Shown here in pieces: positions 25,412 to 35,356 of a stretch of 64,000 bases of DNA (positions are counted from its first letter, which is position 1; every line of letters begins with the position of its first letter). Both the position numbers and the translations under genes were made by a program. Source of the DNA: Streptomyces sp. F63 (GTDB lineage: Bacteria; Actinomycetota; Actinomycetes; Streptomycetales; Streptomycetaceae); the NCBI RefSeq assembly GCF_018070345.1, contig NZ_JAGPXX010000026.1, forward strand, positions 1 through 64,000. Reading direction: 5' to 3'. Under the pieces are notes generated by a model. It searched no databases. It was not told where the DNA came from and saw nothing but the letters and a program-made list of their open reading frames with translations.

Positions 25412-26044
25412 GTGGGGCGCGAGGCGGCGACGACACTGGCACGTGTGGCGGTCATGGTGCGTGTGCCCGCGGTGTGGACGGGGTGGACCGGGCTGGTGAC
25501 CGCGGCGCTGGGCGCCGCCGTCCCGGTGAGCCTGCTGGGGCGGCGGACCGGGCTGCTCGCGGGAACCGCGCTGCTGCTGCTCGCCGCGGTGGCCGCGTTC
25601 GCCGCGCGGCGCGGACGCTACCGGGAGCTGGCGGAGGGCGCGGCGCGCGCCGGGCGGCGTGACTTCCTGCAGGACCGCGCGGTCACCGCCCGGATCTGGC
25701 GGCGCGGGCACCGCTGGTGGCTGTGGGCGGCCGCGGCCGCGGCGCTCGGCTCCTCCTTCGTGGCGCCGGCGGCCGGCGGGATGCTGCTCGCCGGGGCCGG
25801 TGCCGGGCTGTGGGCCAAGGCCGTGTGGCTCGGCCGCTGGGAGCGGCGGCACGAGGCGCTGCTGTGGGTCCGTCCGGAGTGGGCCGGGCGCGGCCCGGCC
25901 GGCAGCGATGTCCGGGGCTACCGGACGACGGGGATCGCCGCGGGCGACGCCGCGCCGGGCGGCGGGAAGCGCAGGGCGGTGCCGGCCGCGGGACGCCCGG
26001 CGCCGGCCGCCGGCACCCGCAGGCGCACCGCGGCGGCGGCCTGA
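25412..26044 (+). CDS. Membrane protein of unknown function
   Basis: The 210-residue protein has about four hydrophobic segments: WTGLVTAALGAAVPVSLLG, TGLLAGTALLLLAAVAAFAA, WWLWAAAAAALGSSFVA and AGGMLLAGAGAGLWAKAVWLG. A basic loop lies between the second and third (RRGRYRELAEGAARAGRRDFLQDRAV). The C-terminal 60 residues are soluble and Ala/Arg/Pro-rich. GTG at 25412 follows GAGGAGG by eight bases, a strong signal. No family is recognised. Confidence 0.75.
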   Translation: MGREAATTLARVAVMVRVPAVWTGWTGLVTAALGAAVPVSLLGRRTGLLAGTALLLLAAVAAFAARRGRYRELAEGAARAGRRDFLQDRAVTARIWRRGHRWWLWAAAAAALGSSFVAPAAGGMLLAGAGAGLWAKAVWLGRWERRHEALLWVRPEWAGRGPAGSDVRGYRTTGIAAGDAAPGGGKRRAVPAAGRPAPAAGTRRRTAAAA

Positions 26045-26220
26045 CGCCGTGACCGGGGGCGGGTTCGCCCGGATGCGCACGGTGCCCCGTGCGGTTGGCG
26101 CCGCCGGCGCCGGCACGACACGGCAGGGCGTCGTGAAGATGTTGTGGCAGGGGACCGGGCAAGGAGCCACGAGCCGGTGCGCCCTCCCGGTCACGGCCCG
26201 GATGGCCGTCCCGCCCGGCG

Positions 26221-27594
26221 TCACTCCGGGCGGGCCCGCAGCACCAGCCGGTTGACGGCCCACAGGGCGATCCCGATCAGCAGCAGCACGCCGGCGCGGA
26301 CGTAGACATCGGCCGCCCGGTCGGCGAGCGGGCCGGCCAGCAGCAGCGCGGTGACGGCGCCCACGACGGGCAGTGCCGTCGGCGTGCGGAAGTGCCGGTG
26401 CCCCACCCGGTCCCGGCGGAGCACCAGCACCGAGATGTTGACCAAGGCGAAGACGCACAGCAACAGGAACGCGGTGGTGTCGCCCAGGCCCTCGATCTCG
26501 CCCGTGGACACCAGCCCGAGGGTGAGCAGGGTGGTGAAGGCGATTCCGGTGACGGGGGTCCGGCGGATCGGCAGTACCCGTCCCATGGCCCGCGGCAGGA
26601 TGCGCTCGTTGGCCATTCCGTAGACCAGCCGCGAGGCCATCATCATGTTGATCAGTGCCGAGTTGGTGACGGCGAACAGGGCGATCAGCGCGAAGAGTTC
26701 GGGCGGGAAGTCGACCCCGCCCGCCTTCACCACCTCCAGCAGCGGTCCCGTGGAGCCCTCCAGGACGCGGTAGTCGACGAGCAGTGAGGAGATGAGGGCC
26801 ACGAGCACGTAGATGGTGCCGGTGACGGCGACGCCGATGAAGAGCGCCCGGGGAAAGGTGCGGACCGGGTTCCTGGTCTCCTCCGCCATGTTGACGGAGT
26901 CCTCGAAGCCGACGAAGGCGAAGAAGCCGAGCGCGGTCGCCCCCAGCACGCTCGTCATCAGGGCGAAGCCGGTGCCCTCGGCCTCGAACTCGCCCAGCCG
27001 GGAGGGCTCCCCGCCGCCCGACAGCACGGCGTACGCCCCGATCCCTATGATCACAAGCAGGCCGCTCAGCTCCACCAGCGTCAGCACGACGTTGGCCTTC
27101 ACGGACTCCGAGACGCCGCGCAGGTTCAGCGCCGCCAGCGCCAGGACGAAGAGCACCGCGACCAGTGACGGCGGCACGTCGGCGAACTCGCTCATGTAGT
27201 CGCCGCTGAAGGCCCGGGCCGCCGCGCTCGCCGAGGACAGGCCCGAGGACATCACCATGAAGGCGACGATGAAGGTCAGGAAGGGGACCTTGAACGCCTT
27301 CTGGGTGTAGAGGGCGGCCCCCGCGGCCTTCGGGTACTTGCCCACCAGTTCGGCGTACGAGGCGGCCGTCAGCAGGGCGAGGACGAAGCCGATCACGAAC
27401 GGCAGCCAGAGCGCGCCGCCGATCTTGCCGGCGACCTTGCCGGTGGTGGCGTAGATGCCGGTGCCCAGGATGTCGCCGACCACGAACAGGATCAGCAGCC
27501 TGGGTCCGAGCACCCTTCTGAGGGGTGCGGTGCCGTCCGCCGGACCGGGCGGCGGCGGGGCGGGCTGCCCCGCGGGCGGGCCGGAACTCTGCAT
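26221..27594 (-). CDS. APC-superfamily amino-acid permease
   Basis: The 457-residue protein has about 12 membrane helices and the APC opening VVGDILGTGIYATTGKVAGKIGGALWLPF with the unwound GTGI substrate loop. VGFEDSVNMAEETRNPVRTFPRALF is the conserved loop after helix 6, matching amino-acid/polyamine importers. The decarboxylase gene lies 106 bases upstream on the same strand, so the two probably form a transport-decarboxylation unit. The ATG at 27594 has only a weak ribosome-binding site. Confidence 0.9.
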   Translation of the reverse strand: MQSSGPPAGQPAPPPPGPADGTAPLRRVLGPRLLILFVVGDILGTGIYATTGKVAGKIGGALWLPFVIGFVLALLTAASYAELVGKYPKAAGAALYTQKAFKVPFLTFIVAFMVMSSGLSSASAAARAFSGDYMSEFADVPPSLVAVLFVLALAALNLRGVSESVKANVVLTLVELSGLLVIIGIGAYAVLSGGGEPSRLGEFEAEGTGFALMTSVLGATALGFFAFVGFEDSVNMAEETRNPVRTFPRALFIGVAVTGTIYVLVALISSLLVDYRVLEGSTGPLLEVVKAGGVDFPPELFALIALFAVTNSALINMMMASRLVYGMANERILPRAMGRVLPIRRTPVTGIAFTTLLTLGLVSTGEIEGLGDTTAFLLLCVFALVNISVLVLRRDRVGHRHFRTPTALPVVGAVTALLLAGPLADRAADVYVRAGVLLLIGIALWAVNRLVLRARPE

Positions 27595-27700
27595 GGGACA
27601 GGGACTACCCGCTCCGGCGCCGATCTCATCCGCCGTACCGGAGTCCGTGCGGGTGTGCGGGTGTGCGGGTGTGCGGCGGCGCCGTCGGTGCGGCAGCGCG

Positions 27701-29179
27701 TCAGGGCGGCAGGGCCGTCAGTGCGCCGGGCCGGTCGCCGCCGCTCTCGGCCACGATCTCGTCGAGCGTCTGGGCCGGGCGCACGAGGGCGAAACACACC
27801 TCCGAGGGCGTGCACAGAAAGCCGTGGACGGCGGGCCGCGGCAGGCTGTTGTACGCGAAGTGGTTGGAGAAGTAGTACGCGCCGGTGTCGAGCAGAGCGG
27901 CCAGATCGCCGCTCTCCAGCCGCGGCAGCGGACGTCCCCGGGCGACCAGGTCGCCGGCGAAGCAGCACGGGCCCGCGATGTCCTGTTCGACCGCCGTCCC
28001 GGTCTTCGGCCGCCCCTCCGCGTCGAACGCGGCGACCCGCAGAGGCCAGGAGGCCGGCGCGAAGACCGTGCGGGTGGCGAGCTGGGCGCCGGCGTGGGTG
28101 ACGGCGATGGGCCGGCCGGCGGCCGTCTTGGTGTACTCCACCCGGGCCAGGACGGTGCCGTGCTTGGCGAGCAGGGACCGGCCGAACTCGGTGACCAGTC
28201 CGTACCGCCCGTCGAAGAGGCCGGGTACGGCACGCCGCAGGGCGTGCGCGTAGTCCCGGTGGGTGGGGTGCTCGTGGTCCGAGCCGAAGTTGACGGAGAG
28301 GCCGCCGCCGATGTCCAGGGTGGTGATCCGCCGCTGCCCGGCCTCGTCGTTGATCTCCTCCGCCAGCTCGTAGATCTCCCGCACCCCCCGGGCCATCAGC
28401 TCCGGCGGGATGCCCTGCGAGCCGACATGGGCGTGCAGGCGCGTCAGCCACGGACGGTCGAGGAACGCGCGGACGAGCCAGGCGCGGGCGCCCTCGTCGC
28501 GGAGCGGGACGCCGAACTTGGAGGTCTCCGTGGCGGTGGACAGCGCCTCGATACTGCCGCCGCCGACCTGCGGGTTCACCCGCAGCCCGAGGGGCGAGGA
28601 GACCGGTGCCCCGTGAACGAGGGCGTCGATGCGGGCCAGTTCCTCCGCGTTGTCGGCGTTGACGGCGACCCCGAGCGCCAGCGCCTCGCGGAGTTCGGCG
28701 ACCGACTTGGCGGGCGAGTCGAGGACGATCCGGGAGGGCGGCACCCCGGCCGCGCGGGCCAGCGCCAGCTCGCCGGGGCTCGCCACCTCGCAGCCCAGGC
28801 CCTCGTCGGCGAGCAGCGCCAGCACGGGCACCAAGGAGGCGGCCTTGACGGCGAACGCGTGCAGCACCGGGGTGCCGGGCGCGGTGACCTCCTCGAAGGC
28901 GGCGCGCAGCCCGGCGGCCGAGGCCCGGATGCCGGCCACGTCCAGCAGCCCGACGACGGGGTGGCCCGGCCCGACCAGACCGTGCAGCACGGCGGCGCGC
29001 ACGGCCCGGTCCCGGCGCGCGGCGGTCCCGGCGGCCGCCTCCTCGGCGGGGGACCGTCCGGCGCGGCCCGGTGCTGCGCCGCGCGGGGCGGCGTCCGCCG
29101 TTCCACGTGGCTCCTCGTGCGGGGGCTGCTCGTACCGCTCTCCGCCCGCCGCCGTTCCGGTGGTGTCACTGGAGGCCAT
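27701..29179 (-). CDS. Fold-type III PLP decarboxylase, LysA-like but with an altered active site
   Basis: The 492-residue protein follows the diaminopimelate decarboxylase plan: PLP lysine K112 in HAFAVKA, substrate HVGSQG (251-256), phosphate-binding IGGGLSVNFG (290-299), then the C-terminal beta domain with GAYYFS (433-438). Two signatures differ. The usual EPGR is EFGR (331-334), and in the GPxCExxD motif the cysteine remains (C406) but the following glutamate is F407 (GPCCFAGD). That glutamate contacts substrate across the dimer in LysA, so the substrate may not be diaminopimelate. The first 55 residues are a low-complexity extension. It sits upstream of an amino-acid permease and is divergent from hutU. 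Confidence 0.85.
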   Translation of the reverse strand: MASSDTTGTAAGGERYEQPPHEEPRGTADAAPRGAAPGRAGRSPAEEAAAGTAARRDRAVRAAVLHGLVGPGHPVVGLLDVAGIRASAAGLRAAFEEVTAPGTPVLHAFAVKAASLVPVLALLADEGLGCEVASPGELALARAAGVPPSRIVLDSPAKSVAELREALALGVAVNADNAEELARIDALVHGAPVSSPLGLRVNPQVGGGSIEALSTATETSKFGVPLRDEGARAWLVRAFLDRPWLTRLHAHVGSQGIPPELMARGVREIYELAEEINDEAGQRRITTLDIGGGLSVNFGSDHEHPTHRDYAHALRRAVPGLFDGRYGLVTEFGRSLLAKHGTVLARVEYTKTAAGRPIAVTHAGAQLATRTVFAPASWPLRVAAFDAEGRPKTGTAVEQDIAGPCCFAGDLVARGRPLPRLESGDLAALLDTGAYYFSNHFAYNSLPRPAVHGFLCTPSEVCFALVRPAQTLDEIVAESGGDRPGALTALPP

Positions 29180-29353
29180 GGCACCACTCCACCACCCGCG
29201 GCGGCTCCCTGCCCAGTACCGGCCCGACGGCGCCCTGCTGGGGGTGTGTGCCGGCGCGTGCCCGGGGGCGTGCGTCCGGGTACGCGTCCGGTGGGCGCTC
29301 GTCGCCGGCCGTTCGCTCACCCGGGGGGACCGCGGCCGGATGCCCACCCGCTG

Positions 29354-29392
29354 TTGACTACTTATATTCATGACGTGAGTATGTGAATGAAT
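29354..29392 (+). promoter_or_regulatory. Promoter and candidate operator of the hut operon
   Basis: TTGACT (29354-29359) and GAGTAT (29377-29382) are 17 bases apart. An inverted repeat ATTCAT (29366-29371)/ATGAAT (29387-29392) with a 15-base spacer brackets the -10 and the probable transcription start. A repressor bound there would block initiation. The region is strikingly A/T-rich for this genome. The regulator is unknown. Confidence 0.55.
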
Positions 29393-29432
29393 CAATCCAG
29401 TCGGGGCGGAAGCCCAGCAGGGAGGCAGGCCC

Positions 29433-31115
29433 ATGGCGGGACCGCGACCCGTGCGCGCACCGCGCGGTACGGAGCTGAGCGCTCGGGGATGGCCGCAGGA
29501 GGCCGCCCTGCGGATGCTGCAGAACAACCTCGACCCGGAGGTCGCCGAGCATCCGGACCGGCTCGTCGTCTACGGCGGCACCGGCAAGGCGGCCCGCGAC
29601 TGGGACTCGTTCGACGCCATGGTCCGCACGCTGCGCACGCTGGAGCAGGACGAGACGATGCTCGTCCAGTCCGGCCGCCCCGTCGGCGTGATGCGCACCC
29701 ACGAGTGGGCCCCGCGCGTGCTGATCGCCAACAGCAACCTCGTGGGCGACTGGGCCACCTGGGAGGAGTTCCGCCGCCTGGAGGCCCTCGGCCTCACCAT
29801 GTACGGCCAGATGACGGCCGGTTCCTGGATCTACATCGGCACCCAGGGCATCCTCCAGGGCACCTACGAGACCTTCGCCGCCGTCGCCGCGAAGCTCGCC
29901 GCCCGGGGGCGGGGCGACGGCAGCCTCGCCGGCACCATCACCCTCACTGCCGGCCTCGGCGGGATGGGCGGCGCCCAGCCGCTGGCCGTCACCATGAACG
30001 GCGGCGTCGCGATCTGCGTCGACTGCGATCCCCGCGCCATCGAACGCCGGATCGCGCACCGCTATCTCGACGTCCGGGCCGACAGTTTCGAACACGCCCT
30101 CCGGCTCGCCGTCGACGCCCGCGACCGGCGCGCGCCGCTCTCCATCGGCCTGCTCGGCAACGCCGCCGAGGTGCTGCCCCGGATGCTCGCCGAGAGTGCG
30201 CCCATCGACATCGTCACCGACCAGACCAGCGCCCACGACCCGCTCAGCTACCTCCCGCTCGGTGTCGCCTTCGACGACATGGCCGCGTACGCCGCCGAGA
30301 AGCCGGCCGACTTCACCGCCCGCGCCCGCGAGTCCATGGCCCGGCACGTCGAGGCCATGGTCGGTTTCCAGGACGCGGGCGCCGAGGTGTTCGACTACGG
30401 CAACTCCATCCGCGGCGAGGCGCGACTCGCGGGATACGGGCGGGCGTTCGACTTTCCCGGTTTCGTCCCCGCCTATATCCGCCCGCTCTTCGCCGAGGGG
30501 AAGGGACCCTTCCGCTGGGCCGCGCTCTCCGGTGACCCCCGCGACATCGCGGCCACCGACCGCGCCGTCCTCGACCTCTTCCCGGAGAACGAGTCCCTGG
30601 CCCGCTGGATCCGCCTCGCCGGGGAGCGCGTGCACTACCAGGGCCTGCCCGCCCGGATCTGCTGGCTCGGCTACGGCGAGCGCGACAAGGCGGGGGAGCG
30701 CTTCAACGACATGGTCGCCGCCGGCGAACTGGCCGCGCCGGTCGTCATCGGCCGCGACCACCTCGACTGCGGCTCCGTCGCCTCCCCGTACCGCGAGACC
30801 GAGGCCATGCGCGACGGCTCCGACGCCATCGCCGACTGGCCGCTGCTCAACGCCATGGTGAACGTCGCCTCCGGCGCCTCGTGGGTCTCCCTCCACCACG
30901 GCGGCGGGGTCGGCATGGGCCGCTCCCTCCACGCCGGGCAGGTCACCGTCGCCGACGGCACCCCGCTCGCCGGGGAGAAGATCCGGCGGGTGCTCACCAA
31001 CGATCCCGGCATGGGCGTCATCCGCCATGCCGACGCCGGGTACGAGCGCGCCGAGGAGATCGCCGCCGAGCGCGGCGTCCGCATCCCGATGCGGGAAGGG
31101 GAGGAGCCCCGATGA
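29433..31115 (+). CDS. hutU: Urocanate hydratase
   Basis: The 560-residue NAD+-dependent enzyme converts urocanate to imidazolone propionate, the second step of histidine breakdown. [36 protein letters not shown] and the NAD+-binding [25 protein letters not shown] are conserved. [11 protein letters not shown] precedes the C-terminal [31 protein letters not shown] lies eight bases before the ATG. It is first in a four-gene operon and its stop overlaps the next start (ATGA). The histidase gene hutH is not in this window. Confidence 0.96.
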   Translation: MAGPRPVRAPRGTELSARGWPQEAALRMLQNNLDPEVAEHPDRLVVYGGTGKAARDWDSFDAMVRTLRTLEQDETMLVQSGRPVGVMRTHEWAPRVLIANSNLVGDWATWEEFRRLEALGLTMYGQMTAGSWIYIGTQGILQGTYETFAAVAAKLAARGRGDGSLAGTITLTAGLGGMGGAQPLAVTMNGGVAICVDCDPRAIERRIAHRYLDVRADSFEHALRLAVDARDRRAPLSIGLLGNAAEVLPRMLAESAPIDIVTDQTSAHDPLSYLPLGVAFDDMAAYAAEKPADFTARARESMARHVEAMVGFQDAGAEVFDYGNSIRGEARLAGYGRAFDFPGFVPAYIRPLFAEGKGPFRWAALSGDPRDIAATDRAVLDLFPENESLARWIRLAGERVHYQGLPARICWLGYGERDKAGERFNDMVAAGELAAPVVIGRDHLDCGSVASPYRETEAMRDGSDAIADWPLLNAMVNVASGASWVSLHHGGGVGMGRSLHAGQVTVADGTPLAGEKIRRVLTNDPGMGVIRHADAGYERAEEIAAERGVRIPMREGEEPR

Positions 31116-32368
31116 CGGCCGCGGCCGGCACCGCCCGCTGGACCCGCGGCGCCTCCTTCCCCGAGATGTGGCGGGATCTCGCCCCCATCGGCCGGCACTC
31201 CGCCACCGGCGGCTACCGCCGGCACGCCTGGACGGCCGCCGACGCCGACTGCCGCGCCTGGTTCGCCGGGCAGGCGCGCGCCCGCGGGCTCGTCTGCGAG
31301 ACCGACCGCAACGGCAACCAGTGGGCCTGGCTCGGCGCCGCCTCACCCGCGGACGTCGCGCCCGGGAGCGCCGTCGTCACCGGCTCGCACCTGGACTCCG
31401 TACCGGACGGCGGCGCCTTCGACGGACCGCTCGGCGTCGTCTCCGCCTTCGCCGCCCTGGACGAACTCCTCACCCGCGGCGCCCGGCCCGCCAGGCCGCT
31501 GGCGATCGCCAACTTCGCCGACGAGGAGGGCGCCCGCTTCGGCCTGGCCTGCGCCGGCTCCCGCCTCACCACGGGGAAACTCACGCCCTCGGCGGCCCGG
31601 GAACTCCGTGACGCCGACGGCACCACGCTCGCCCGGGCCATGGAGCGGGCCGGACACGACCCGGAAGGCATCGGCCCCGACCCCGAACGCCTGTCCCGTA
31701 TCGGCGCGTTCGTGGAGCTCCACATCGAACAGGGCCGCACGCTGGCCCGTACCGGCGACGCCGTCGGCGTGGCCTCCGCCATCTGGCCGCACGGCCGCTG
31801 GCGCTTCGACTTCCGCGGCGAGGCCAACCACGCGGGCACCACCCTCCTCGCCGACCGGCGCGACCCGATGCTCACCTACGCCCACACGGTGCTCGCCGCC
31901 CGCGAACAGGCGGCGCGCGCGGGAGCGCTGGCCACCTTCGGCAAGACCGCCGTCGAACCGAACGGCGTCAACGCCATCGCCTCCCTGGTGCGCGGCTGGC
32001 TCGACTCCCGCGCCGCCGACGAGGAGACCCTCGCCGCCGTCGTCACCGCGATCGAACGCGCGGCCGCCGAGCGTGCGGAGCTCGACGGCGTGACGGTCCA
32101 CGTCACCCGCGAATCGTTCACCCCCGTCGTCGAGTTCGAACACGCGCTGCGCGACCGGGTCGCCGCCCTCCTCGGCGGTGCCCGCGTGCTGCCCACCGGC
32201 GCGGGACACGACGCCGGCATCCTCTCCGCCGACGTGCCGGCCGCCATGCTGTTCGTACGGAACCCGACCGGCGTCTCGCACTCGCCGGCCGAGACGGCGG
32301 GCGAGGACGACTGCCTCGCCGGAGTCATCGCACTCGCCGACGTACTGGAAGGACTGGCGTGCCGCTGA
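31112..32368 (+). CDS. M20-family amidohydrolase (allantoate/N-carbamoyl amidohydrolase type) in the hut operon
   Basis: The 418-residue protein is a two-metal M20 hydrolase: [19 protein letters not shown] carries the first metal His and bridging Asp, DEEGARFG the catalytic Glu and metal Glu, and ELHIEQG a metal His. The dimerisation domain includes [17 protein letters not shown] and [11 protein letters not shown] complete the C-terminal site. Relatives cleave allantoate or N-carbamoyl amino acids. Its place between hutU and hutF suggests that it removes formate from N-formylglutamate, the step HutG performs elsewhere; that is inference. Start and stop overlap its neighbours. Confidence 0.88.
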   Translation: MTAAAGTARWTRGASFPEMWRDLAPIGRHSATGGYRRHAWTAADADCRAWFAGQARARGLVCETDRNGNQWAWLGAASPADVAPGSAVVTGSHLDSVPDGGAFDGPLGVVSAFAALDELLTRGARPARPLAIANFADEEGARFGLACAGSRLTTGKLTPSAARELRDADGTTLARAMERAGHDPEGIGPDPERLSRIGAFVELHIEQGRTLARTGDAVGVASAIWPHGRWRFDFRGEANHAGTTLLADRRDPMLTYAHTVLAAREQAARAGALATFGKTAVEPNGVNAIASLVRGWLDSRAADEETLAAVVTAIERAAAERAELDGVTVHVTRESFTPVVEFEHALRDRVAALLGGARVLPTGAGHDAGILSADVPAAMLFVRNPTGVSHSPAETAGEDDCLAGVIALADVLEGLACR

Positions 32369-33840
32369 CCTACTGGGCGGAGTACGCCTGGCTCGACGGC
32401 GCCGTCGCACCCGGCGTCACCATCACGGCGGGCACGGACGGACGCATCGCCGCGGTCGGGCGCGGCAACGGCGCGCCCGGCCCCGCCACCGGCCCCGCCA
32501 CCGGCCCGGTCACCGCCCCGGCCGGTACTCCGCAGCCGCCGCCCGGGGCCGTGGTGCTGCGCGGGCTGACCCTCCCCGGCCTGGCCAACACCCACTCGCA
32601 CGCCTTCCACCGCGCCCTGCGCGGCCGGACCCAGACCGGCTCCGGCCCGGAGAACGGCTCCCGGGACGGCGGGGCGCCGCGCTCCTTCTGGGCCTGGCGC
32701 GAGGTCATGTACCGGGCCGCCACCCGTCTCACGCCCGACAGTTACCACGCCCTCGCCCGCGCCGTGTACGCCGAGATGGCCCTGGCCGGCATCACCTGCG
32801 CCGGGGAGTTCCACTACCTCCACCACGCCCCCGGCGGCACCCGTTACGCCGAACCCAACGCCATGGGCGAGGCCCTGATCGCCGCCGCGGCCGACGCGGG
32901 CATCCGCCTCACCCTCCTCGACACCGCCTACCTGGCGGCGGGCTTCCCCGGGGGCACGGGAGGCGCGGGCCGCACCGGCACCCCCCTCGAAGGGCTCCAG
33001 CTGCGCTTCGGCGACGGCACCGCCGAGGCGTGGGCGGAGCGCGCCGCGGCCCTCAAGCCCGCGGGCCACGCCCGGATCGGGGCGGCGGTCCACTCCGTAC
33101 GCGCCGTCCCGGCGGCGGAGCTGCCCGTGGTCGCCGCCTGGGCACGGGAGCGCGGGGCGCCGCTCCACGTCCATCTCTCCGAACAGACGGCCGAGAACGA
33201 CGCCTGCCGCCGCGCCCACGGGTGCACGCCCGCCCGGCTGCTCGCGGACCACGGTGTCCTCGGCCCGGACACCACCGCCGTCCACGCGACCCATCTCACC
33301 GCCGGCGACATCGGCCTCCTCGGCGGCAGCCGCACGGGTGTGTGCATGTGCCCCACCACGGAGCGCGATCTGGCCGACGGCGTCGGACCGGCGGTCCGGC
33401 TGCGCGAGGCGGGCAGCCCGCTCTCCCTCGGCAGCGACAGCCACGCGGTCGTCGACCTGCTGGAGGAGGCCCGGGCCGTGGAGCTCGACGAACGCCTCAC
33501 CTCCGGCACCCGCGGCCACTGGACCGCGGCAGCGCTGCTGCGCGCCGCCACCGCCGGCGGCCACGCCGCCCTGGGCTGGCCCGAGGCCGGCCGCATCGCA
33601 CCGGGGGCGCTCGCCGATCTCACCACCGTCGCCCTGGACACCGTCCGCACGGCCGGTCCGCCACCGCGGCTGGCCGCGGAGACCGCGGTCTTCGCCGCGA
33701 CGGCCGCGGACATCCGCCACACCGTCGTCGGCGGCCGCGAGATCGTCCGCGACGGCGTCCACCTGCTCGTGGACGATGTACCGCGGGCGCTGGCGGAGTC
33801 CGTGACCGCGCTGCTGGACGGGGACGAGGAGACACCATGA
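32359..33840 (+). CDS. hutF: Formimidoylglutamate deiminase
   Basis: The 493-residue amidohydrolase-superfamily enzyme converts N-formimidoyl-glutamate to N-formylglutamate and ammonia. The zinc site has [15 protein letters not shown] (HxH), [11 protein letters not shown] and [17 protein letters not shown] with the catalytic Asp. [19 protein letters not shown] and the HATHLT segment fit HutF rather than guanine deaminase. GTG at 32359 follows GGAAGGA by six bases and overlaps the previous gene by ten bases. A short Gly/Thr/Pro linker (about 35-60) precedes the barrel. Confidence 0.92.
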   Translation: MPLTYWAEYAWLDGAVAPGVTITAGTDGRIAAVGRGNGAPGPATGPATGPVTAPAGTPQPPPGAVVLRGLTLPGLANTHSHAFHRALRGRTQTGSGPENGSRDGGAPRSFWAWREVMYRAATRLTPDSYHALARAVYAEMALAGITCAGEFHYLHHAPGGTRYAEPNAMGEALIAAAADAGIRLTLLDTAYLAAGFPGGTGGAGRTGTPLEGLQLRFGDGTAEAWAERAAALKPAGHARIGAAVHSVRAVPAAELPVVAAWARERGAPLHVHLSEQTAENDACRRAHGCTPARLLADHGVLGPDTTAVHATHLTAGDIGLLGGSRTGVCMCPTTERDLADGVGPAVRLREAGSPLSLGSDSHAVVDLLEEARAVELDERLTSGTRGHWTAAALLRAATAGGHAALGWPEAGRIAPGALADLTTVALDTVRTAGPPPRLAAETAVFAATAADIRHTVVGGREIVRDGVHLLVDDVPRALAESVTALLDGDEETP

Positions 33841-35120
33841 GCCGGACCGGAACGGGAAGCGGAACCGCCGGAGCGGACGGCCCCCGGGAACCGCGGGGAC
33901 AGCACGGCCCGCGAGGCGCCGGGACGACGCCGGCCCGCGGTGCCGCCGGAACCGGCAGCACCGCCGTCACGGGCATCGCCGTGCTCGTCACCAACGACCC
34001 CGCCGCCGGGGAGGGCCCGCTCGGACTGGTGCGCGACGCCGCCGTGGTCCTCGACGGCGGACGCGTCGCCTGGGCCGGACCGTCCCGCCGGGCACCTGCC
34101 GCCGACGTCCGCGTGGACGCCGCCGGCCGCGCCGTCATTCCCGGCTTCGTGGACTCCCACTCCCATCTGGTGTTCGACGGCGACCGCACCGAGGAGTTCA
34201 ACGCCCGTATGTCCGGCCGCCCTTACGCCGCCGGGGGCATCCGCACCACCGTCGCCGCCACCCGCGCCGCGACCGACGAGCGCCTGCACGCGAACGTCGC
34301 CCGCTACGTGGCCGAAGCCCTCCGCCAGGGCACCACCGTCATCGAGACCAAGTCCGGCTACGGGCTGACCACCGGCGAGGAGGCCCGCGCGCTGCGGATC
34401 GCCGCCGCCCACACCGACGAGGTCACCTTCCTCGGCGCGCACATCGTGCCGCCGGAGTACGCGGAGGACCCGGCCGGGTACGTCGGCCTCGTCACCGGGC
34501 CGATGCTCGACGCCTGCGCCCCGCACGCCCGCTGGATCGACGTCTTCTGCGAGCGGGGAGCCTTCGACGGCGAGCAGGCCCGCGCGGTCCTCACCGCCGG
34601 CGCGGCCCGCGGCCTCGTCCCCCGCGTCCACGCCAACCAGCTCTCCCACGGCCCCGGGGTGCGCCTCGCCGTCGAACTGGGGGCCGCCTCCGCCGACCAC
34701 TGCACGCACCTCACCGACGAGGACGTGGACGCCCTGGCGCAGGGCGGGACGGTGGCGACCCTGCTGCCCGGCGCGGAGTTCTCCACCCGCGCCCCCTGGC
34801 CGGACGCGCGCCGGCTGCTGGACGCGGGCGCCACCGTCGCGCTCTCCACGGACTGCAACCCCGGCTCCTCCTTCACCAGTTCGATGCCGTTCTGCATCGC
34901 GCTGGCCGTTCGGGACATGGGCATGACGCCCGACGAGGCGCTGTGGGCGGCGACGGCCGGCGGCGCCGCGGCGCTGCGCCGCACCGACGTCGGCCGGATC
35001 GCCCCGGGCGCGCGGGCCGATCTGGTGCTGCTGGACGCGCCGTCACCGGTGCATCTGGCCTACCGGCCTGGCGTCCCGCTGGTCTCCGCGGTCTGGCGGC
35101 GCGGCGAGCGGGTCCACTGA
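33837..35120 (+). CDS. hutI: Imidazolonepropionase
   Basis: The 427-residue amidohydrolase opens the imidazolone ring to give N-formimidoyl-glutamate. [16 protein letters not shown] carries the HxH metal pair, followed by [30 protein letters not shown] and LSTDCNPGS. The first 40 residues are Gly/Arg/Thr-rich and are absent from the usual family start, so an internal start is possible. The ATG overlaps the hutF stop. It is the last gene of the operon; 35121-35356 contains three copies of GGACCTC-A/G-CGGC (35286-35327) but no clear terminator. Confidence 0.93.
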   Translation: MSRTGTGSGTAGADGPREPRGQHGPRGAGTTPARGAAGTGSTAVTGIAVLVTNDPAAGEGPLGLVRDAAVVLDGGRVAWAGPSRRAPAADVRVDAAGRAVIPGFVDSHSHLVFDGDRTEEFNARMSGRPYAAGGIRTTVAATRAATDERLHANVARYVAEALRQGTTVIETKSGYGLTTGEEARALRIAAAHTDEVTFLGAHIVPPEYAEDPAGYVGLVTGPMLDACAPHARWIDVFCERGAFDGEQARAVLTAGAARGLVPRVHANQLSHGPGVRLAVELGAASADHCTHLTDEDVDALAQGGTVATLLPGAEFSTRAPWPDARRLLDAGATVALSTDCNPGSSFTSSMPFCIALAVRDMGMTPDEALWAATAGGAAALRRTDVGRIAPGARADLVLLDAPSPVHLAYRPGVPLVSAVWRRGERVH

Positions 35121-35356
35121 CCCGCGCCACCGCCGGCGGCCGCGTACGCTTCCGCGCCCGGCTCCGGGCCCGTCATGCCGAAGGGCCCGGCCCCGGGCGG
35201 GGACGAACCCTTCACGATGAGACCGCACGGCTCGGGCAGCGCCGGAACGCGGCGGCGGGGCGGAGCGGAGTGGGCGGGGCGGAGGGACCTCACGGCGAAA
35301 GGACCTCGCGGCGAAGGACCTCACGGCCGGACCGGGGCGGCCGGCCCGCGGCCGGG

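Noticed and set aside
29401-29432. Alternative upstream starts for hutU and for the divergent decarboxylase
   Set aside because: Longer readings cross the promoter and inverted repeat and lack ribosome-binding sites; the chosen starts have conserved openings or GGGAGG.
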